The notes below the pieces were generated by a model. That model did no database searches and was not told the DNA's origin. It saw only the letters and a list, made by a program, of their open reading frames with translations. From Pseudomonas sp. RC10 (GTDB lineage Bacteria > Pseudomonadota > Gammaproteobacteria > Pseudomonadales > Pseudomonadaceae), in NCBI RefSeq assembly GCF_038397775.1, contig NZ_CP151650.1:5456001-5520000 (forward strand): DNA of 64,000 nucleotides, read 5' to 3'. Of this stretch, positions 28,489-37,526 are shown in pieces (within the stretch, counting starts at the first letter, position 1; each line of letters starts with the position of its first letter). The position numbers were made by a program, and so were the translations under genes.

Positions 28489-31400
28489 TTACGTCCCCTT
28501 CTTAACCCTGAACCACGCCGCATACAGGGCTGGCAAGAACAGCAACGTCAGCGCGGTCGCGACGATCAACCCGCCCATGATCGCCACCGCCATCGGGCCG
28601 AAAAACACGCTGCGGGACAAGGGGATCATGGCCAGGACGGCGGCCAGTGCGGTCAGGACAATCGGGCGGAAGCGGCGGACGGTGGCTTCGATGATGGCTT
28701 GCCAACGGTCGAGGCCGGCGGCGATGTCCTGTTCGATCTGGTCCACGAGAATCACCGAGTTGCGCATGATCATTCCGGACAGCGCGATGGTGCCGAGCAT
28801 GGCGACGAAGCCGAAGGGCTGGCGGAAGATCAGCAGGAACAGCGTTACGCCGATCAGGCCCAGCGGCGCTGTCAGAAACACCATGAAGGTGCGTGAAAAA
28901 CTGCGCAGCTGGATCATCAGCAAGGTCAGCACGACCACGATGAACAGCGGCACGCCCGCGTTCACCGAATTCTGCCCGCGAGTGGAGTCTTCGACGGTGC
29001 CGCCGACGTCCAGCAGATAGCCATCCGGCAACTGCGCGCGCACGTCGTCCAGCGTTGGCAGGATCTGGTTGACCAGCGTGGCGGGCTGTTCCTTGCCATA
29101 AATATCAGCGCGGATGGTGACGTTGGGCAGCCGGTTACGGTGCCATATCACCCCTTCTTCGAAGCCGTATTCCAGCGTGGCGACTTGCGACAAGGCGACG
29201 CTGCTGCCGTTGGCGGTGGGCACCGAGAGACTCGCTATACCGCCCAGATCGTGGCGCTCCTGCTCGGTGCCACGGAGCAGGATTTCGATCAGCTTGTCGT
29301 CCTCGCGATACTGACTCACGCTGGAGCCGGTCAACTGGCTTTGCAGGAAGCTCGACAGGTCGGCCGTTGTAACGCCCAGCGCTCGGGCACGGTCCTGATC
29401 GACGTTGAGGTACACGACCTTGCTCGGCTCTTCCCAGTCCAGGTGTACGTTGACCACATGAGGGTTCTCGCGCACCTTCGCGGCGACCTTACGCGCCAGC
29501 GCCCGCACTTCATCGATGTGCTCGCCGGTGACGCGGAATTGCACGGGATAGCCCACGGGCGGCCCGTTTTCCAGGCGCGTGACCCGAGGACGCAACATCG
29601 GGAATTGCTCATCCAGCGTCTGAATCAGCCAGGTGCGCAGCGCTTCGCGGTCTTCAATGGTTTTGGCCAGCACGACGAACTGCGCGAAGCTGGCGGCAGG
29701 CAGTTGCTGGTCCAGCGGCAGGTAGAAACGGGGCGAGCCGGTGCCGACATAGGCCACGTAATTCTCGACCCCGGCGTGGGACTTGAGCATCTCTTCCAGA
29801 CGCTTGACCTGCTCGGTGGTGTTGCTCAGCGAAGCCCCTTCCGCCAGCTTCAGATCGACCATCAGCTCCAGCCTTCCCGAGGCGGGAAAGAACTGCTGCG
29901 GCACGAAACGGAAGCTGAAAATCGACAGCGCGAACAAGGCAATGGTCAGCACGATGACGGTCTTGCGCCGCCGCACGCACCAACCCACCAGACCGCGTAC
30001 ACGCGTGTAAAACGGCGTGCCATAGGGGTCCGGCGCATTGGGGCCGGAGCCGTGTTTGGCCGCGTGAATTTTCGCCAGATCGGGCAACAGACGTTCACCC
30101 AGGTAGGGCACGAACACCACCGCCGCGACCCACGACGCCAACAGCGCGATGGTCACCACCTGAAAGATCGAGCGGGTGTATTCACCAGTGCTCGACTGCG
30201 CTGTGGCGATGGGCAGGAAACCCGCGGCGGTGATCAGCGTACCGGTGAGCATCGGGAACGCGGTGCTGGTCCAGGCGAAACTCGCGGCCTTGAGCCGGTC
30301 GTAACCCTGCTCCATTTTGATCGCCATCATTTCCACGGCGATGATCGCGTCGTCCACCAGCAAGCCCAACGCCAGCACCAGTGCGCCGAGGGAAATCTTG
30401 TGCAGGCCGATGCCGAGGTAATACATCGTGGCGAAGGTCATCGCCAGCACCACTGGGATCGCCAGCGCCACCACCATGCCAGTGCGCACGCCGAGGGAAA
30501 AGAAACTCACCAGCAGCACGATGCCCAAGGCTTCGGCGAGCACCTGCACGAATTCGCCAACGCTGGTTTTCACGGCAGCGGGCTGATCGGACACTTTGCT
30601 CAACGCCATGCCCGCCGGGAGGTTGTTCTGCAAGCGAGCGAACTCGGCTTCCAGCGCGCGTCCCAGAACAAGGATGTCACCGCCGTCCTTCATGGCCACT
30701 GCGAGACCAATTGCGTTCTGCCCCATGAAACGCATTTCGGGCGCAGGCGGGTCATTGAAGCCACGGCGCACGTCAGCCAGATCGCTGATGCGGAACGTGC
30801 GATCACCGACGCGAATCGGGAAGTTGCGGATTTCATCGACGGTCTGGAAACGCCCGGTCACGCGCAACTGAATGCGCTCGCTCGGCGTCTCGAAAAAGCT
30901 CGCGGCCACGACTGCGTTCTGGGCTTCCAGCGCCTGTTGCACGGCTTGCAGCGGCAGACCGAGGGTGGCGAGTTTGACGTTGGACAGCTCGATCCAGATC
31001 TTCTCGTCCTGCAGCCCGATCAGCTCGACCTTGCCCACATCCTTGACCCGTTGCAGCTGGATCTGGATGCGGTCGGCGTAGTCCTTGAGCACGGCGTAGT
31101 CGAAGCCTTCCCCGGTCAGCGCGTAAATGTTGCCGAAGGTGGTGCCGAATTCGTCGTTGAAGAACGGGCCTTGGGTGCCCGGCGGCAGCGTCGCACGGAT
31201 GTCGCCGATCTTTTTGCGGATCTGATACCACAGCTCCGGGAGCTTGGCCGAGACGAGGGAATCCCGCGCCATGAACGTGACTTGGGACTCGCCGGGCCGC
31301 GAGAACGAGACGATGCGCTCGTAGTCGCCGGTTTCCATCAGCTTCTTTTCGATGCGGTCGGTGACCTGCCGCGCCACTTCCTCAGCACTGGCGCCGGGCC

Positions 31401-31557
31401 ACAGCGTGCGAATGACCATGGCCTTGAAGGTGAACGGAGGGTCTTCGCTTTGTCCCAGTTTGGTGTAGGACAACGCGCCGACGACAGCCAGAAGAATCAT
31501 GAGGTACAGGACCATCTGCCGATTGCGCAGGGCCCATTCGGAAAGGTTGAAACGCAT
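28489..31557 (-). CDS. mexK: RND multidrug efflux permease MexK
   Basis: Inner-membrane proton-driven RND transporter, 1022 aa. It shows the 12-TM plan with two large periplasmic loops. The proton-relay DD in TM4 is in LVDDAIIAVEM, and the C-terminal half has TM segments around LSGMIMRNSVILVDQIE. MexJK of P. aeruginosa exports triclosan, tetracycline and erythromycin. The assignment rests on order: plsB, two or more small genes, mexK, mexJ, then divergent mexL, which is the P. aeruginosa arrangement as I recall it. No outer-membrane channel gene is adjacent, again as in mexJK, which borrows OprM or OpmH. Substrates in this strain are inferred. Confidence 0.88.
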   Translation of the reverse strand: MRFNLSEWALRNRQMVLYLMILLAVVGALSYTKLGQSEDPPFTFKAMVIRTLWPGASAEEVARQVTDRIEKKLMETGDYERIVSFSRPGESQVTFMARDSLVSAKLPELWYQIRKKIGDIRATLPPGTQGPFFNDEFGTTFGNIYALTGEGFDYAVLKDYADRIQIQLQRVKDVGKVELIGLQDEKIWIELSNVKLATLGLPLQAVQQALEAQNAVVAASFFETPSERIQLRVTGRFQTVDEIRNFPIRVGDRTFRISDLADVRRGFNDPPAPEMRFMGQNAIGLAVAMKDGGDILVLGRALEAEFARLQNNLPAGMALSKVSDQPAAVKTSVGEFVQVLAEALGIVLLVSFFSLGVRTGMVVALAIPVVLAMTFATMYYLGIGLHKISLGALVLALGLLVDDAIIAVEMMAIKMEQGYDRLKAASFAWTSTAFPMLTGTLITAAGFLPIATAQSSTGEYTRSIFQVVTIALLASWVAAVVFVPYLGERLLPDLAKIHAAKHGSGPNAPDPYGTPFYTRVRGLVGWCVRRRKTVIVLTIALFALSIFSFRFVPQQFFPASGRLELMVDLKLAEGASLSNTTEQVKRLEEMLKSHAGVENYVAYVGTGSPRFYLPLDQQLPAASFAQFVVLAKTIEDREALRTWLIQTLDEQFPMLRPRVTRLENGPPVGYPVQFRVTGEHIDEVRALARKVAAKVRENPHVVNVHLDWEEPSKVVYLNVDQDRARALGVTTADLSSFLQSQLTGSSVSQYREDDKLIEILLRGTEQERHDLGGIASLSVPTANGSSVALSQVATLEYGFEEGVIWHRNRLPNVTIRADIYGKEQPATLVNQILPTLDDVRAQLPDGYLLDVGGTVEDSTRGQNSVNAGVPLFIVVVLTLLMIQLRSFSRTFMVFLTAPLGLIGVTLFLLIFRQPFGFVAMLGTIALSGMIMRNSVILVDQIEQDIAAGLDRWQAIIEATVRRFRPIVLTALAAVLAMIPLSRSVFFGPMAVAIMGGLIVATALTLLFLPALYAAWFRVKKGT

Positions 31558-31563
31558 CCGTGC

Positions 31564-32664
31564 TTACTCCTTCGCCGCCAGTTTCACCGCACGGTTGCTG
31601 CGATCGACCGGGCGAACCTGTTCGCCGTCGTGCAGCACATGAACGCCCGCCGCCACCACCCAGTCGCTGGCTTCGAGGCCGCCGAGTACCGGGACCGACT
31701 CCTGACCGTAGGCGCCGACTTGCACCGGGGTTCGCTTGAGGGTGTTGTCGCTTTGCAGACGCCAGACGTAGGTTTGCCCCTGCTCGGCAGTCAGCGCTGA
31801 CAACGGCACGGACAGCGGCACGTTGTGTTCGGACGCAATGAACACGCGGGCGCTTTGCCCCAGTTCAGCCGGGACCTTGCCACCGGCGAAGGCGATGCGC
31901 GCCGCGAAGGTACGGGATTTCGGATCAGCCGCCGGCGACAGCTCGCGAATACGACCGGGGAAACGCTGTTCCCGTTGGGTCCACAGCTCGACCGATACCG
32001 GGTCGCCAATCTTGAACCGGCCATAGTTCTGTTCCGGCAGGCTGATCGAGACTTCCCGCTCGCCATCGGCGGCGAGGGTGAACACGGTTTGCCCGGCGGC
32101 CACCACCTGACCGACTTCCACCCGTCGTTTGGCGACGACGCCGTCCTGAGACGCACGAAGCACGGCATAGCTGGTCTGATTGTCGGCAACCGTAAATTCG
32201 GCCTTGAGCTGTCGGAGCCGAGCATCACCGGCGCGGTACAGGTTTTCGGCGTTGTCGAATTGCGACTTGCTGACCATCTGCCGGTCCATCAATGTCTTGT
32301 AACGGTCACGTTCCGAGCGGACCATCTGCAAATTCGCCTCGGCGGCAGCGACCTGTGCCCGCGTGGCATCCAGTTGCAGGCGCACGTCCTGGGCATCGAG
32401 TTCGGCCAGGGGCTGGTTGGCCTTGACCCGCTCCCCCTCTTCCACGAGGCGCTTGCTGACTTTGCCGGGGATACGAAACGCCAGATCGGGTTCGAAACGG
32501 GCGCGGACTTCACCGGGATAGCTGTCCATGGATTGGGACGACGGCTGCGGTTGCACTACCATGGCCGGACGCACGGTGGCGGGAACTGAGACTTCCTGAC
32601 CGCAGCCCGCGAGGAGCGACACCAGACTGATGGGCACAGCAAGGAACAAGGCATCGCGAAACAT
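31564..32664 (-). CDS. mexJ: RND efflux membrane-fusion lipoprotein MexJ
   Basis: Periplasmic adaptor of the RND pump, 366 aa. ATG at 32664 gives a lipoprotein signal (SLVSLLAGC, Cys21). Then come the lipoyl halves, a coiled-coil hairpin (LDATRAQVAAAEANLQMVRSE region, about 95-160) and beta-barrel domains (FKIGDPVSVELW, PAELGQSARVF). A longer frame reaching 32751 has no signal and would cross the control region. It is six bases upstream of mexK, so they are co-transcribed. Confidence 0.88.
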   Translation of the reverse strand: MFRDALFLAVPISLVSLLAGCGQEVSVPATVRPAMVVQPQPSSQSMDSYPGEVRARFEPDLAFRIPGKVSKRLVEEGERVKANQPLAELDAQDVRLQLDATRAQVAAAEANLQMVRSERDRYKTLMDRQMVSKSQFDNAENLYRAGDARLRQLKAEFTVADNQTSYAVLRASQDGVVAKRRVEVGQVVAAGQTVFTLAADGEREVSISLPEQNYGRFKIGDPVSVELWTQREQRFPGRIRELSPAADPKSRTFAARIAFAGGKVPAELGQSARVFIASEHNVPLSVPLSALTAEQGQTYVWRLQSDNTLKRTPVQVGAYGQESVPVLGGLEASDWVVAAGVHVLHDGEQVRPVDRSNRAVKLAAKE

Positions 32665-32757
32665 GGTGTGGCACCTTGGCAAAAGGGAGCTTTGAATAAT
32701 TGTACTGGCGAGTATATTAAGAATTACCGAACTGAACAGTCCACTAATCAAACGAAT
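32665..32757. promoter_or_regulatory. mexJ/mexL divergent control region with candidate MexL operator
   Basis: This 93-base AT-rich gap separates the divergent starts. TACTGGCGAGTA at 32703-32714 is an inverted repeat (TACT, 4-base spacer, AGTA), followed by TATTAAGAATTA, which could overlap the promoters. MexL is known to bind the mexL-mexJ gap in P. aeruginosa. The exact operator here is inferred. Confidence 0.55.
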
Positions 32758-33408
32758 ATGCCTGAAAACTATTTAATCGATGCCCCTTCGACCGCTGGCC
32801 CGGGTCGTCCAAAAGATCTGGCCAAGCGAAAGGCGATCCTCGACGCGGCCAAGGACCTGTTCGTGCGCAATGGCTATGCAAGCACCAGCATGGATGCGGT
32901 GGCGGCAGAGGCCGGGGTTTCCAAGCTCACGGTCTACAGCCATTTCACCGACAAGGAGACGCTGTTTTCAGCGGCCGTGGTCGCCCGGTGCGAGGAGCAG
33001 TTGCCTGAACTGTTCGTGGTCGTGGCGCAAAATGCGCCGGTGGAGAAAGTGTTGCTGGGTATTGCGAGAGGCTTTCACACCCTCATCAACAGCCCGGAAT
33101 CCATCGAACTGCACCGTTTGATGATCGCCCTCGGCACGCAGGATACGACGCTATCGGCGGTGTTTTTTGAAGCCGGACCGCAACGCATCCTGCAGGAAAT
33201 GGAGCGATTTCTGACGCGGGTGAATGACACCGACGGCTTGCATTTCGATTCACCTGCGAGCGCGGCGGGGCACTTTTTGAGTTTGATCAAGGGCGTGTGC
33301 AATTTCCGGTTGCTGATCGGCAACGGCGGCGTGCCAGATGAGGAAACGAGCGAGCAGCATGTGCAGGAAGTGGTGGCGTTGTTTTTGAGGGCTTATAAGG
33401 CGGGCTGA
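32758..33408 (+). CDS. mexL: TetR-family repressor MexL
   Basis: A 216-aa regulator. The N-terminal helix-turn-helix (AAEAGVSKLTVYSHFTDKE, about 58-76) follows the TetR signature KAILDAAKDLFVRNGYASTSM, and the C-terminal helical domain would bind the inducer. It is divergent from mexJ and expected to repress mexJK and itself. ATG at 32758 is used; upstream frame lies in the operator region. Confidence 0.88.
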   Translation: MPENYLIDAPSTAGPGRPKDLAKRKAILDAAKDLFVRNGYASTSMDAVAAEAGVSKLTVYSHFTDKETLFSAAVVARCEEQLPELFVVVAQNAPVEKVLLGIARGFHTLINSPESIELHRLMIALGTQDTTLSAVFFEAGPQRILQEMERFLTRVNDTDGLHFDSPASAAGHFLSLIKGVCNFRLLIGNGGVPDEETSEQHVQEVVALFLRAYKAG

Positions 33409-33417
33409 ACGCGACCT

Positions 33418-33512
33418 CCTGTAGGAGCGAATTCATTCGCGAGACGGCGGTACATCCGACAGAGATGTATCGCCGGGCCGGGCCCATCGCGAATGAATTC
33501 GCTCCTACAGGG
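33418..33512. repeat. REP-type palindrome pair, family A
   Basis: CCTGTAGGAGCGAATTCATT... and its complement flank about 45 bases between the convergent ends of mexL and rsmJ. Confidence 0.87.
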
Positions 33513-33528
33513 TTGCTCGCGGTTGTTA

Positions 33529-34311
33529 CTAGGGCTTCAACGCCTTCTTCGGATACACGTCATACCGGCTGGATTTGCCATCCAGCGCATACCCCGGCTT
33601 GGCGCCTTCGATGCACGGGGCTTTACGCGGGCGTTTGACCACCACACGGTGGGTCGCCAATGCCAACGCCGCTTCCAGCAACGCCGGGGCGTCCATGTCG
33701 TCGCCCACCAACGGGCGGAACAGGCGCATTTCTTTCTTCACCAATGCCGTTTTTTCGCGATGGGGAAACATCGGGTCGAGGTAGATCACCTGCGGCGGTT
33801 CGCCTTCCCAATGGCGCATCAGCTCGATCGAATTGCCCGTCAGCAAACGCATCTGGCCAATGATCGCGCCCACGTCGAGGTCCTGAGCGCCCCGCGCCAA
33901 ACCGTCTTCCAGCAGCGCGGCAATGATCGGTTGGCGCTCGATCAGGCTCATTTCACAGCCCAGGCTGGCCAGCACGAATGCGTCCTTGCCTAACCCGGCC
34001 GTGGCGTCCAGCACCCGAGGACGGACACCCGGCTGAACGCCCACGGCCTTGGCGATCATCTGCCCGCTGCCGCCACCGAACAGGCGCCGGTGGGCCGCTT
34101 TGCCCTCAACAAAATCCACTCGCACAGGCCCCGGCGCATCGTCGCCCAGCTGTTGCAATTGCAGGCCGTCATCGTTCAATTGCAAGGCAAAATCCGCTTC
34201 GGTGTCCTCCAGCGGCAGGCCCAGACGCATGGCCCATTGTTCCGCTTTTTCCCGGGCTTCGGCCGTCAGGGCTTCAACGCGAATGCGGCTGCCCGCTTGC
34301 TGCTCTGTCAT
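33529..34311 (-). CDS. rsmJ: 16S rRNA (guanine(1516)-N(2))-methyltransferase
   Basis: SAM-dependent methyltransferase for G1516 of 16S rRNA. The 260-aa protein has motif [19 protein letters not shown] and the catalytic region [13 protein letters not shown] (the DPMFP form typical of RsmJ). ATG at 34311 ([10 protein letters not shown]) is chosen over an in-frame start 66 bases upstream. It is divergent from the repeat-protein gene. Confidence 0.93.
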   Translation of the reverse strand: MTEQQAGSRIRVEALTAEAREKAEQWAMRLGLPLEDTEADFALQLNDDGLQLQQLGDDAPGPVRVDFVEGKAAHRRLFGGGSGQMIAKAVGVQPGVRPRVLDATAGLGKDAFVLASLGCEMSLIERQPIIAALLEDGLARGAQDLDVGAIIGQMRLLTGNSIELMRHWEGEPPQVIYLDPMFPHREKTALVKKEMRLFRPLVGDDMDAPALLEAALALATHRVVVKRPRKAPCIEGAKPGYALDGKSSRYDVYPKKALKP

Positions 34312-34409
34312 CTCTTCAACACGCTCAAATTTTCTTAATGATTGGCAACATCTGCCGATAACGAAAGTATCCGGCATTTTGCCAGACCCACGGCATGTAC
34401 TGAGCGCTT

Positions 34410-35039
34410 ATGTCAGACATTCAGCAAACATCCTCGATAGGTTATTTGACGTACGCAGGCGACTACAGCGTACGCAATACCGAAACCCTGAGCGGCGTCA
34501 CGCAGCTTTGGCAGGATGCGTTTGCCCGTGCGATGGCGCAGCAGGTCGATGACAACGCCGCCGCGCCTTCCGAGTACCCCGCCGTTGCAGCCGCGACGGA
34601 CAACATGACCGGCGAACCCGTTGCGGGCGCCAGAACGTTGGGCAAAATCGTCGAGCAGCGCGAATGCCCGGTCGTGGACACAGAAATTGCCCCGCCTGAG
34701 CCGCTGTTTCTGCCCATCGCCGAATTCGAATGGGACCTGGCCAAACGGCCCGTGCCGTTCAGCGCCAGCGAAATGATTGAACAGCAACGCAATCTGGAAA
34801 TCGACAGCAGTTGGGTCCGCCCGACCGTGCTGAACCCTTACGACGACAGCGTCGAGCCGGGCCCCGGTCCTCAGCCTCGCCCTCTGTTCCTGCCGATCGC
34901 CGAGTTCGAATGGGATTTGGCCGACAAGCCTGCCACGCCGTACAGCGCTGAAGAAATGAGCGAACAGCAGCGTAACCTGGAGTTCGATAACGGCTGGGCC
35001 CGTCCGATCGTGCTGCAGAATCTGCGGATTGCGGCCTGA
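34410..35039 (+). CDS. Unknown protein with a duplicated 45-residue motif
   Basis: A 209-aa soluble acidic protein. Residues 97-141 and 157-202 are copies of one motif with the identical core PLFLPIAEFEWDLA (98-111 and 158-171) and a shared tail EQQRNLE...W.RP.VL. The copies are joined by a Pro/Gly-rich linker (VEPGPGPQPRP). The first 95 residues look like a separate, weakly ordered region. There is no signal peptide or membrane segment. I do not recognise the family. The doubled motif suggests a two-site binding or scaffold protein. No strong ribosome site is seen before ATG 34410. Confidence 0.75.
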   Translation: MSDIQQTSSIGYLTYAGDYSVRNTETLSGVTQLWQDAFARAMAQQVDDNAAAPSEYPAVAAATDNMTGEPVAGARTLGKIVEQRECPVVDTEIAPPEPLFLPIAEFEWDLAKRPVPFSASEMIEQQRNLEIDSSWVRPTVLNPYDDSVEPGPGPQPRPLFLPIAEFEWDLADKPATPYSAEEMSEQQRNLEFDNGWARPIVLQNLRIAA

Positions 35040-35058
35040 TTAGGGCGCACACGCTGCC

Positions 35059-35150
35059 CCTGTAGGAGTGAGCTTGCTCGCGATTCAGTATGTCAGACGG
35101 CAAGGTGGTGACTGATCAAACGCGATCGCGAGCAAGCTCACTCCTACAAG
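35059..35150. repeat. REP-type palindrome pair, family C
   Basis: TGTAGGAGTGAGCTTGCTCG and CGAGCAAGCTCACTCCTACA flank about 42 bases between the convergent repeat-protein and extensin-like genes. Confidence 0.85.
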
Positions 35151-35157
35151 ACTGACG

Positions 35158-35856
35158 CTACCGACACACCCGCCACCGTCCCATGTCCACATGAAAATGA
35201 TTCTGGTGCGCCGCGTTGTAGTCCGGCCCCAGCACGGTGTTGAAGTGCTGACAGGCATTGTCCCTGACCAGCCTCAGAAACCTCCCGTTATCGCCCTCGT
35301 CTTTCCAGTCCTTGAGCACGGAAATCCGCCTGCCGTCTGCCAGACGAAACCCTGCGATGTCCAGCGCATTGGCCGACGCGTGCTGACTCAGGCGGCCCTC
35401 GCTGCGGTTGTAGACATTGCGGCAGGCGAAGCTGCCGAGGTGATCGATCTGCGTGACCTTCTCCCCAAACACCTCTTGAGCCGCCGGTTGCAGGCCATGA
35501 ATGTCAAACAGCGCGTAGGCCACCGCCAAAGGGCAACTTGAAAGGAAGCTGCTGCTCAACGCCACGTCTCCGCCTTGAATGCGCAAGGTATTGCTCAGCG
35601 GGCATTTGGCGTCGGCGGCGCTGTCTGCCTGATGGGCATAGCGCAGGGTTGAGGTTTGCAAAGCCTGATCGCACAGGGCCGGATCATCCTGCAAACGCCA
35701 GAGTTTGAAGGGGGTGAGCAGGTTCGGTTGTTCGCGCACGTCCAGCGGCGCCCACGGGTTCCAGCGCCCAGGGACAGGCAACCCACCGCGCCACACCGAG
35801 AGCCCGATGCCGAGGCACACCAGAAGGAATAACAGGAAAAGGGTCGAGCCGCGCAT
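35158..35856 (-). CDS. Extensin-like family protein
   Basis: A 232-aa protein with an N-terminal membrane anchor or signal (residues 5-22) and an extensin-like C-terminal domain of the type seen in many proteobacteria. The conserved His/Asp sites GRLSQHASANALDIAGF and NAAHQNHFHVD resemble LAS/VanY-type zinc peptidases, so a cell-wall enzyme is plausible but not proven. Conserved Cys pairs may form disulfides in the periplasm. Convergent with the preceding gene. Confidence 0.85.
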   Translation of the reverse strand: MRGSTLFLLFLLVCLGIGLSVWRGGLPVPGRWNPWAPLDVREQPNLLTPFKLWRLQDDPALCDQALQTSTLRYAHQADSAADAKCPLSNTLRIQGGDVALSSSFLSSCPLAVAYALFDIHGLQPAAQEVFGEKVTQIDHLGSFACRNVYNRSEGRLSQHASANALDIAGFRLADGRRISVLKDWKDEGDNGRFLRLVRDNACQHFNTVLGPDYNAAHQNHFHVDMGRWRVCR

Positions 35857-35902
35857 GGGCGAGGTTTCCGCAGTGAGGACAATGGCATCCCCCTAACTGA
35901 CC

Positions 35903-36775
35903 TCACAGCAAGCCGAGTTGCTCCACCTCTGGCCCACGCTCCAGCGTCGGCAATTCAGGCAGGCCTGGCAGCAATGTCAGCAGTTGTTCATGGAAACGTC
36001 TGGCAAGGTCGGGGGCCTGGATGTTGTCGGGCGTGTGCAGAAAGACGTAAGGCGTGCGCCCTTCCTCGATCCAGGCCGCGACTTTCAGCGCCCACTGCTC
36101 GACAAAAGGCTCGTTCGCTTCCAGTTCTGGACGCCCGATGAAACGTACTTGGGGGAATAACGTGAGTGCAGCCGGGCGTACGGGCACCTTGGGTTTCTTC
36201 GATTGCGCATGGAGCACGGCCGGGTCTTGGGACACGCAACTGAACAGCGGTCGCGAATCCAGACAGATGCGCTCGACGCCCCGGTCGAGCAGCAGACGAT
36301 TGAGCATGCGCTCGCCTTCACCCTTGTCGAAGAACCCCATGTTGCGCACTTCCACTGCCAAGGCACGGCCTTCCAAGGCGTCGATAAACGTCGCCAGCTC
36401 GCCGAGGCGATGGGGTGAAAAGGTCGCGGGGAGCTGCAGCCACAGGGGTTGGACGCGGTCACCCAACGGGGCCATCAGCTTCAGGAAGTCTTGCGCGGCA
36501 GTCAGGTGTTCGCGCAGGTCACCCGCGTGACTGATGTCACCGGGAAACTTGGCCGTGAATCGAAAATGCTCAGGCAAGACCTGCCCCCAGCGTTCGACAG
36601 TGGTGTCTTTGGGACGGGCGTAAAACGTGGTGTTGCCTTCAACGGCATTGAAGACCTGAGCGTAAAGTTCAAGCAGATCGGAGGTGCGGGCATCTGGCGG
36701 GTACAACGACTGACGCCAGGCGCTTTCGCTCCAGGACGGACAACCGATGAAATAAGGGGGATTGGTGACGTTCAA
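35903..36775 (-). CDS. DUF72 domain protein
   Basis: TIM-barrel-like DUF72 protein, 290 aa, of unknown biochemical role. Family marks are YFIGCPSWSESAW at the N-terminus, FNAVEGNTTFYARP, FTAKFPGDISH and the late YVFLHTPDN. I place the start at TTG 36775, because this codon overlaps the stop of the 98-aa gene (TTGA) and gives the usual DUF72 N-terminus. A longer frame to 36811 would begin inside that gene, also with TTG. Cytosolic. Confidence 0.85.
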   Translation of the reverse strand: MNVTNPPYFIGCPSWSESAWRQSLYPPDARTSDLLELYAQVFNAVEGNTTFYARPKDTTVERWGQVLPEHFRFTAKFPGDISHAGDLREHLTAAQDFLKLMAPLGDRVQPLWLQLPATFSPHRLGELATFIDALEGRALAVEVRNMGFFDKGEGERMLNRLLLDRGVERICLDSRPLFSCVSQDPAVLHAQSKKPKVPVRPAALTLFPQVRFIGRPELEANEPFVEQWALKVAAWIEEGRTPYVFLHTPDNIQAPDLARRFHEQLLTLLPGLPELPTLERGPEVEQLGLL

Positions 36776-37068
36776 ACGTGCAGATCGAGGCCCGAGACTT
36801 CGAGGTCCCAATCGACGAACGTTGAAGTCGTCAGGTAGCTGCTCAGGGCACTGGCCACCCGGCGACTCATGGCGCGCGGGAAAATGATGTCCTGTTGGCG
36901 TGCCGGCACATTGGCCGTGCCACCGGTTTGACGGCGAGCGGTCTGCGGAACGACTTCTTCAACGTCGTCGATGATCACCTCTTCGGAGGCGTTATCGATC
37001 GTCGCAGTACCTTTGCGGGGCTTGCGCTTTATGGGGTACGAACGTTGTGAAGGACCGTTAATCCGCAT
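36772..37068 (-). CDS. Small basic/acidic protein of unknown function
   Basis: A 98-aa protein beginning MRINGPSQRSYPIKRKPRKG, then an acidic stretch (EEVIIDDVEEVVP) and a C-terminal helical part (RAMSRRVASALSSYLTTST). No signal peptide. Its stop overlaps the DUF72 start, so the pair is probably translated together. I do not recognise the family. Confidence 0.65.
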   Translation of the reverse strand: MRINGPSQRSYPIKRKPRKGTATIDNASEEVIIDDVEEVVPQTARRQTGGTANVPARQQDIIFPRAMSRRVASALSSYLTTSTFVDWDLEVSGLDLHV

Positions 37069-37316
37069 CGATGCTTACTCGGCGTCTTGTAGTGGCAATT
37101 TAATCTCACGAACCCACTTAAGCAAACTCGCGAACGATAACTAGACCACAGTTATTGCCGAATGTTTAAAACCGCCGGGCAGAAATGATCGCTTTGTCGC
37201 CGAACGGTAGTGAATGCTGTGACTTGGGTCTCAGTTGTGGCGTGTTGATATCGAGTGATCACGCCCGTAATAGCGCGGCTTGCTGGCGATGGAGCCGTGG
37301 CGGCTGTACCGTCGTC

Positions 37317-37341
37317 TCGCGAATGAATTCGCTCCTACAGG
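37317..37341. repeat. Single REP-type arm, family A
   Basis: GCGAATGAATTCGCTCCTAC core with no intact partner. The likely decayed left partner is the family B-like GGCTTGCTGGCGA stretch about 30 bases upstream. Confidence 0.7.
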
Positions 37342-37421
37342 TGCGCGGTACGGCAGCGTAATGGTGCGGCAGAAGATGCATTCGCGGGGCGGCTCACCAC
37401 GCGAGGACAGACACCACATAT

Positions 37422-37515
37422 CCTCTGTAGGAGCGAATTCATTCGCGAAAAGGGTTTGGCAGACAGAGATTTACCGGCCGCGCGGATGCTTCGCGAATGA
37501 ATTCGCTCCTACAGG
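37422..37515. repeat. REP-type palindrome pair, family A
   Basis: CTGTAGGAGCGAATTCATTC... and its complement flank about 43 bases just after the tsaB 3' end. Confidence 0.87.
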
Positions 37516-37526
37516 GTTCAGATGGA

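Larger units (their letters stand above)
37069..37526. other. 458-base intergenic region rich in REP-type arms
   Basis: Between the 98-aa gene and tsaB. It contains a lone family A arm (37317-37341), a full family A pair (37422-37515) and a family B-like fragment (GGCTTGCTGGCGATGGAGCC near 37277). No gene is convincing; short open frames here simply read through the palindromes. It looks like a hotspot of repeat insertion and decay. Confidence 0.6.

Noticed and set aside
29140..31800. A very long open frame (886 codons) on the plus strand across mexK
   Set aside because: It is antisense to a clear RND permease, and its product is rich in His, Gln and Arg, as expected for a mirror frame of high-GC coding sequence. 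No domain is recognised.
33418..37515. Repeated palindromes as a possible CRISPR array
   Set aside because: The repeats are inverted pairs in separate intergenic gaps, not direct repeats with regular unique spacers, and no cas genes are present.
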